57,746 bases of DNA, taken from assembly GCF_001311135.1 (NCBI RefSeq), contig NZ_BBAG01000014.1, positions 1-57,746 of the forward strand, in the 5' to 3' direction. The position numbers and the translations under genes were made by a program. Origin of the DNA: Secundilactobacillus paracollinoides DSM 15502 = JCM 11969 (GTDB taxonomy: Bacteria > Bacillota > Bacilli > Lactobacillales > Lactobacillaceae). Under the pieces are notes generated by a model. That model did not search any database, was not told the origin of the DNA, and saw nothing but the letters and a program-made list of their open reading frames with translations. This document shows, piece after piece, positions 57,716-57,746 of this stretch; positions within the stretch are counted from its first letter, which is position 1; each line of letters begins with the position of its first letter.

Positions 57716-57746
57716 ATCCAATCCCCAACACAACAGCGTTTCTCAC

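Overview
The window reads as chromosome of a low-to-mid-GC Lactobacillaceae member, probably a heterofermentative plant or silage type. Pointers are the split beta-galactosidase LacL/LacM, a LacS-type symporter with a fused PTS IIA domain, LPQTD/LPQTS sorting signals, a YKxGxxW-type signal peptide, DUF5776 wall-binding repeats, a cytosolic-type multicopper oxidase and strong AGGAGG ribosome sites. The genus cannot be fixed from sequence alone. No rRNA, tRNA, CRISPR array, prophage or recognisable insertion sequence was seen.

Layout. 1-9.6 kb: the end of an LPXTG repeat adhesin; an ethanolamine module (APC permease divergent from eutB-eutC); a second large surface protein, truncated at its end. 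9.7-16.7 kb: nucleobase-type permease with a phosphoribosyltransferase, an EamA/SMR-like protein, a BspA-like/DUF5776 wall protein, an OppA lipoprotein. 17.5-20.4 kb: lacLM. 20.8-30.4 kb: aldo-keto reductase, partial menaquinone locus (menE-menB facing a hotdog thioesterase), MerR regulator with its palindromic operator, NADH oxidase, alpha/beta hydrolase, 3-hydroxyacyl-CoA dehydrogenase, uppP. 30.5-37.6 kb: small LPXTG protein, LysR regulator with twin operators facing a nitronate monooxygenase, ABC exporter. 38.2-46 kb: multicopper oxidase with an unlisted 51-residue Met/His-rich membrane miniprotein, AP2-type DNA-binding protein, aldo-keto reductase, CcpN-like HTH-CBS regulator and pyruvate phosphate dikinase. 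46-57.7 kb: lacS and alpha-galactosidase, another aldo-keto reductase, azlCD, a DUF975 protein, an MFS exporter and its TetR neighbour.

Two features dominate. First, about twenty conserved genes are split by single-base lesions. Nearly all are net one-base losses, most often one G missing from GG or GGG. This is more like uncorrected read error than gene decay, so each broken gene may be intact in the organism.

Second, the intergenic space carries a family of long hairpin repeats, roughly 15 copies. In twelve copies the first bases of the element are the stop codon of the gene before it, on either strand (TAG in eleven, TAA in one). The element keeps one fold: a 4-bp clamp, a GGA/GGA internal loop, a 7-bp stem and a long apical hairpin. 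Compensatory base changes occur at nearly every paired position between copies, while GGA/GGA stays constant in most. This is the strongest candidate here for an undescribed system, probably a 3'-end or stop-codon-coupled RNA (or cruciform) element. Other candidates are an orphan RNA gene near 31.6-31.9 kb, a three-way-junction structure after lacS, and the miniprotein beside the multicopper oxidase.
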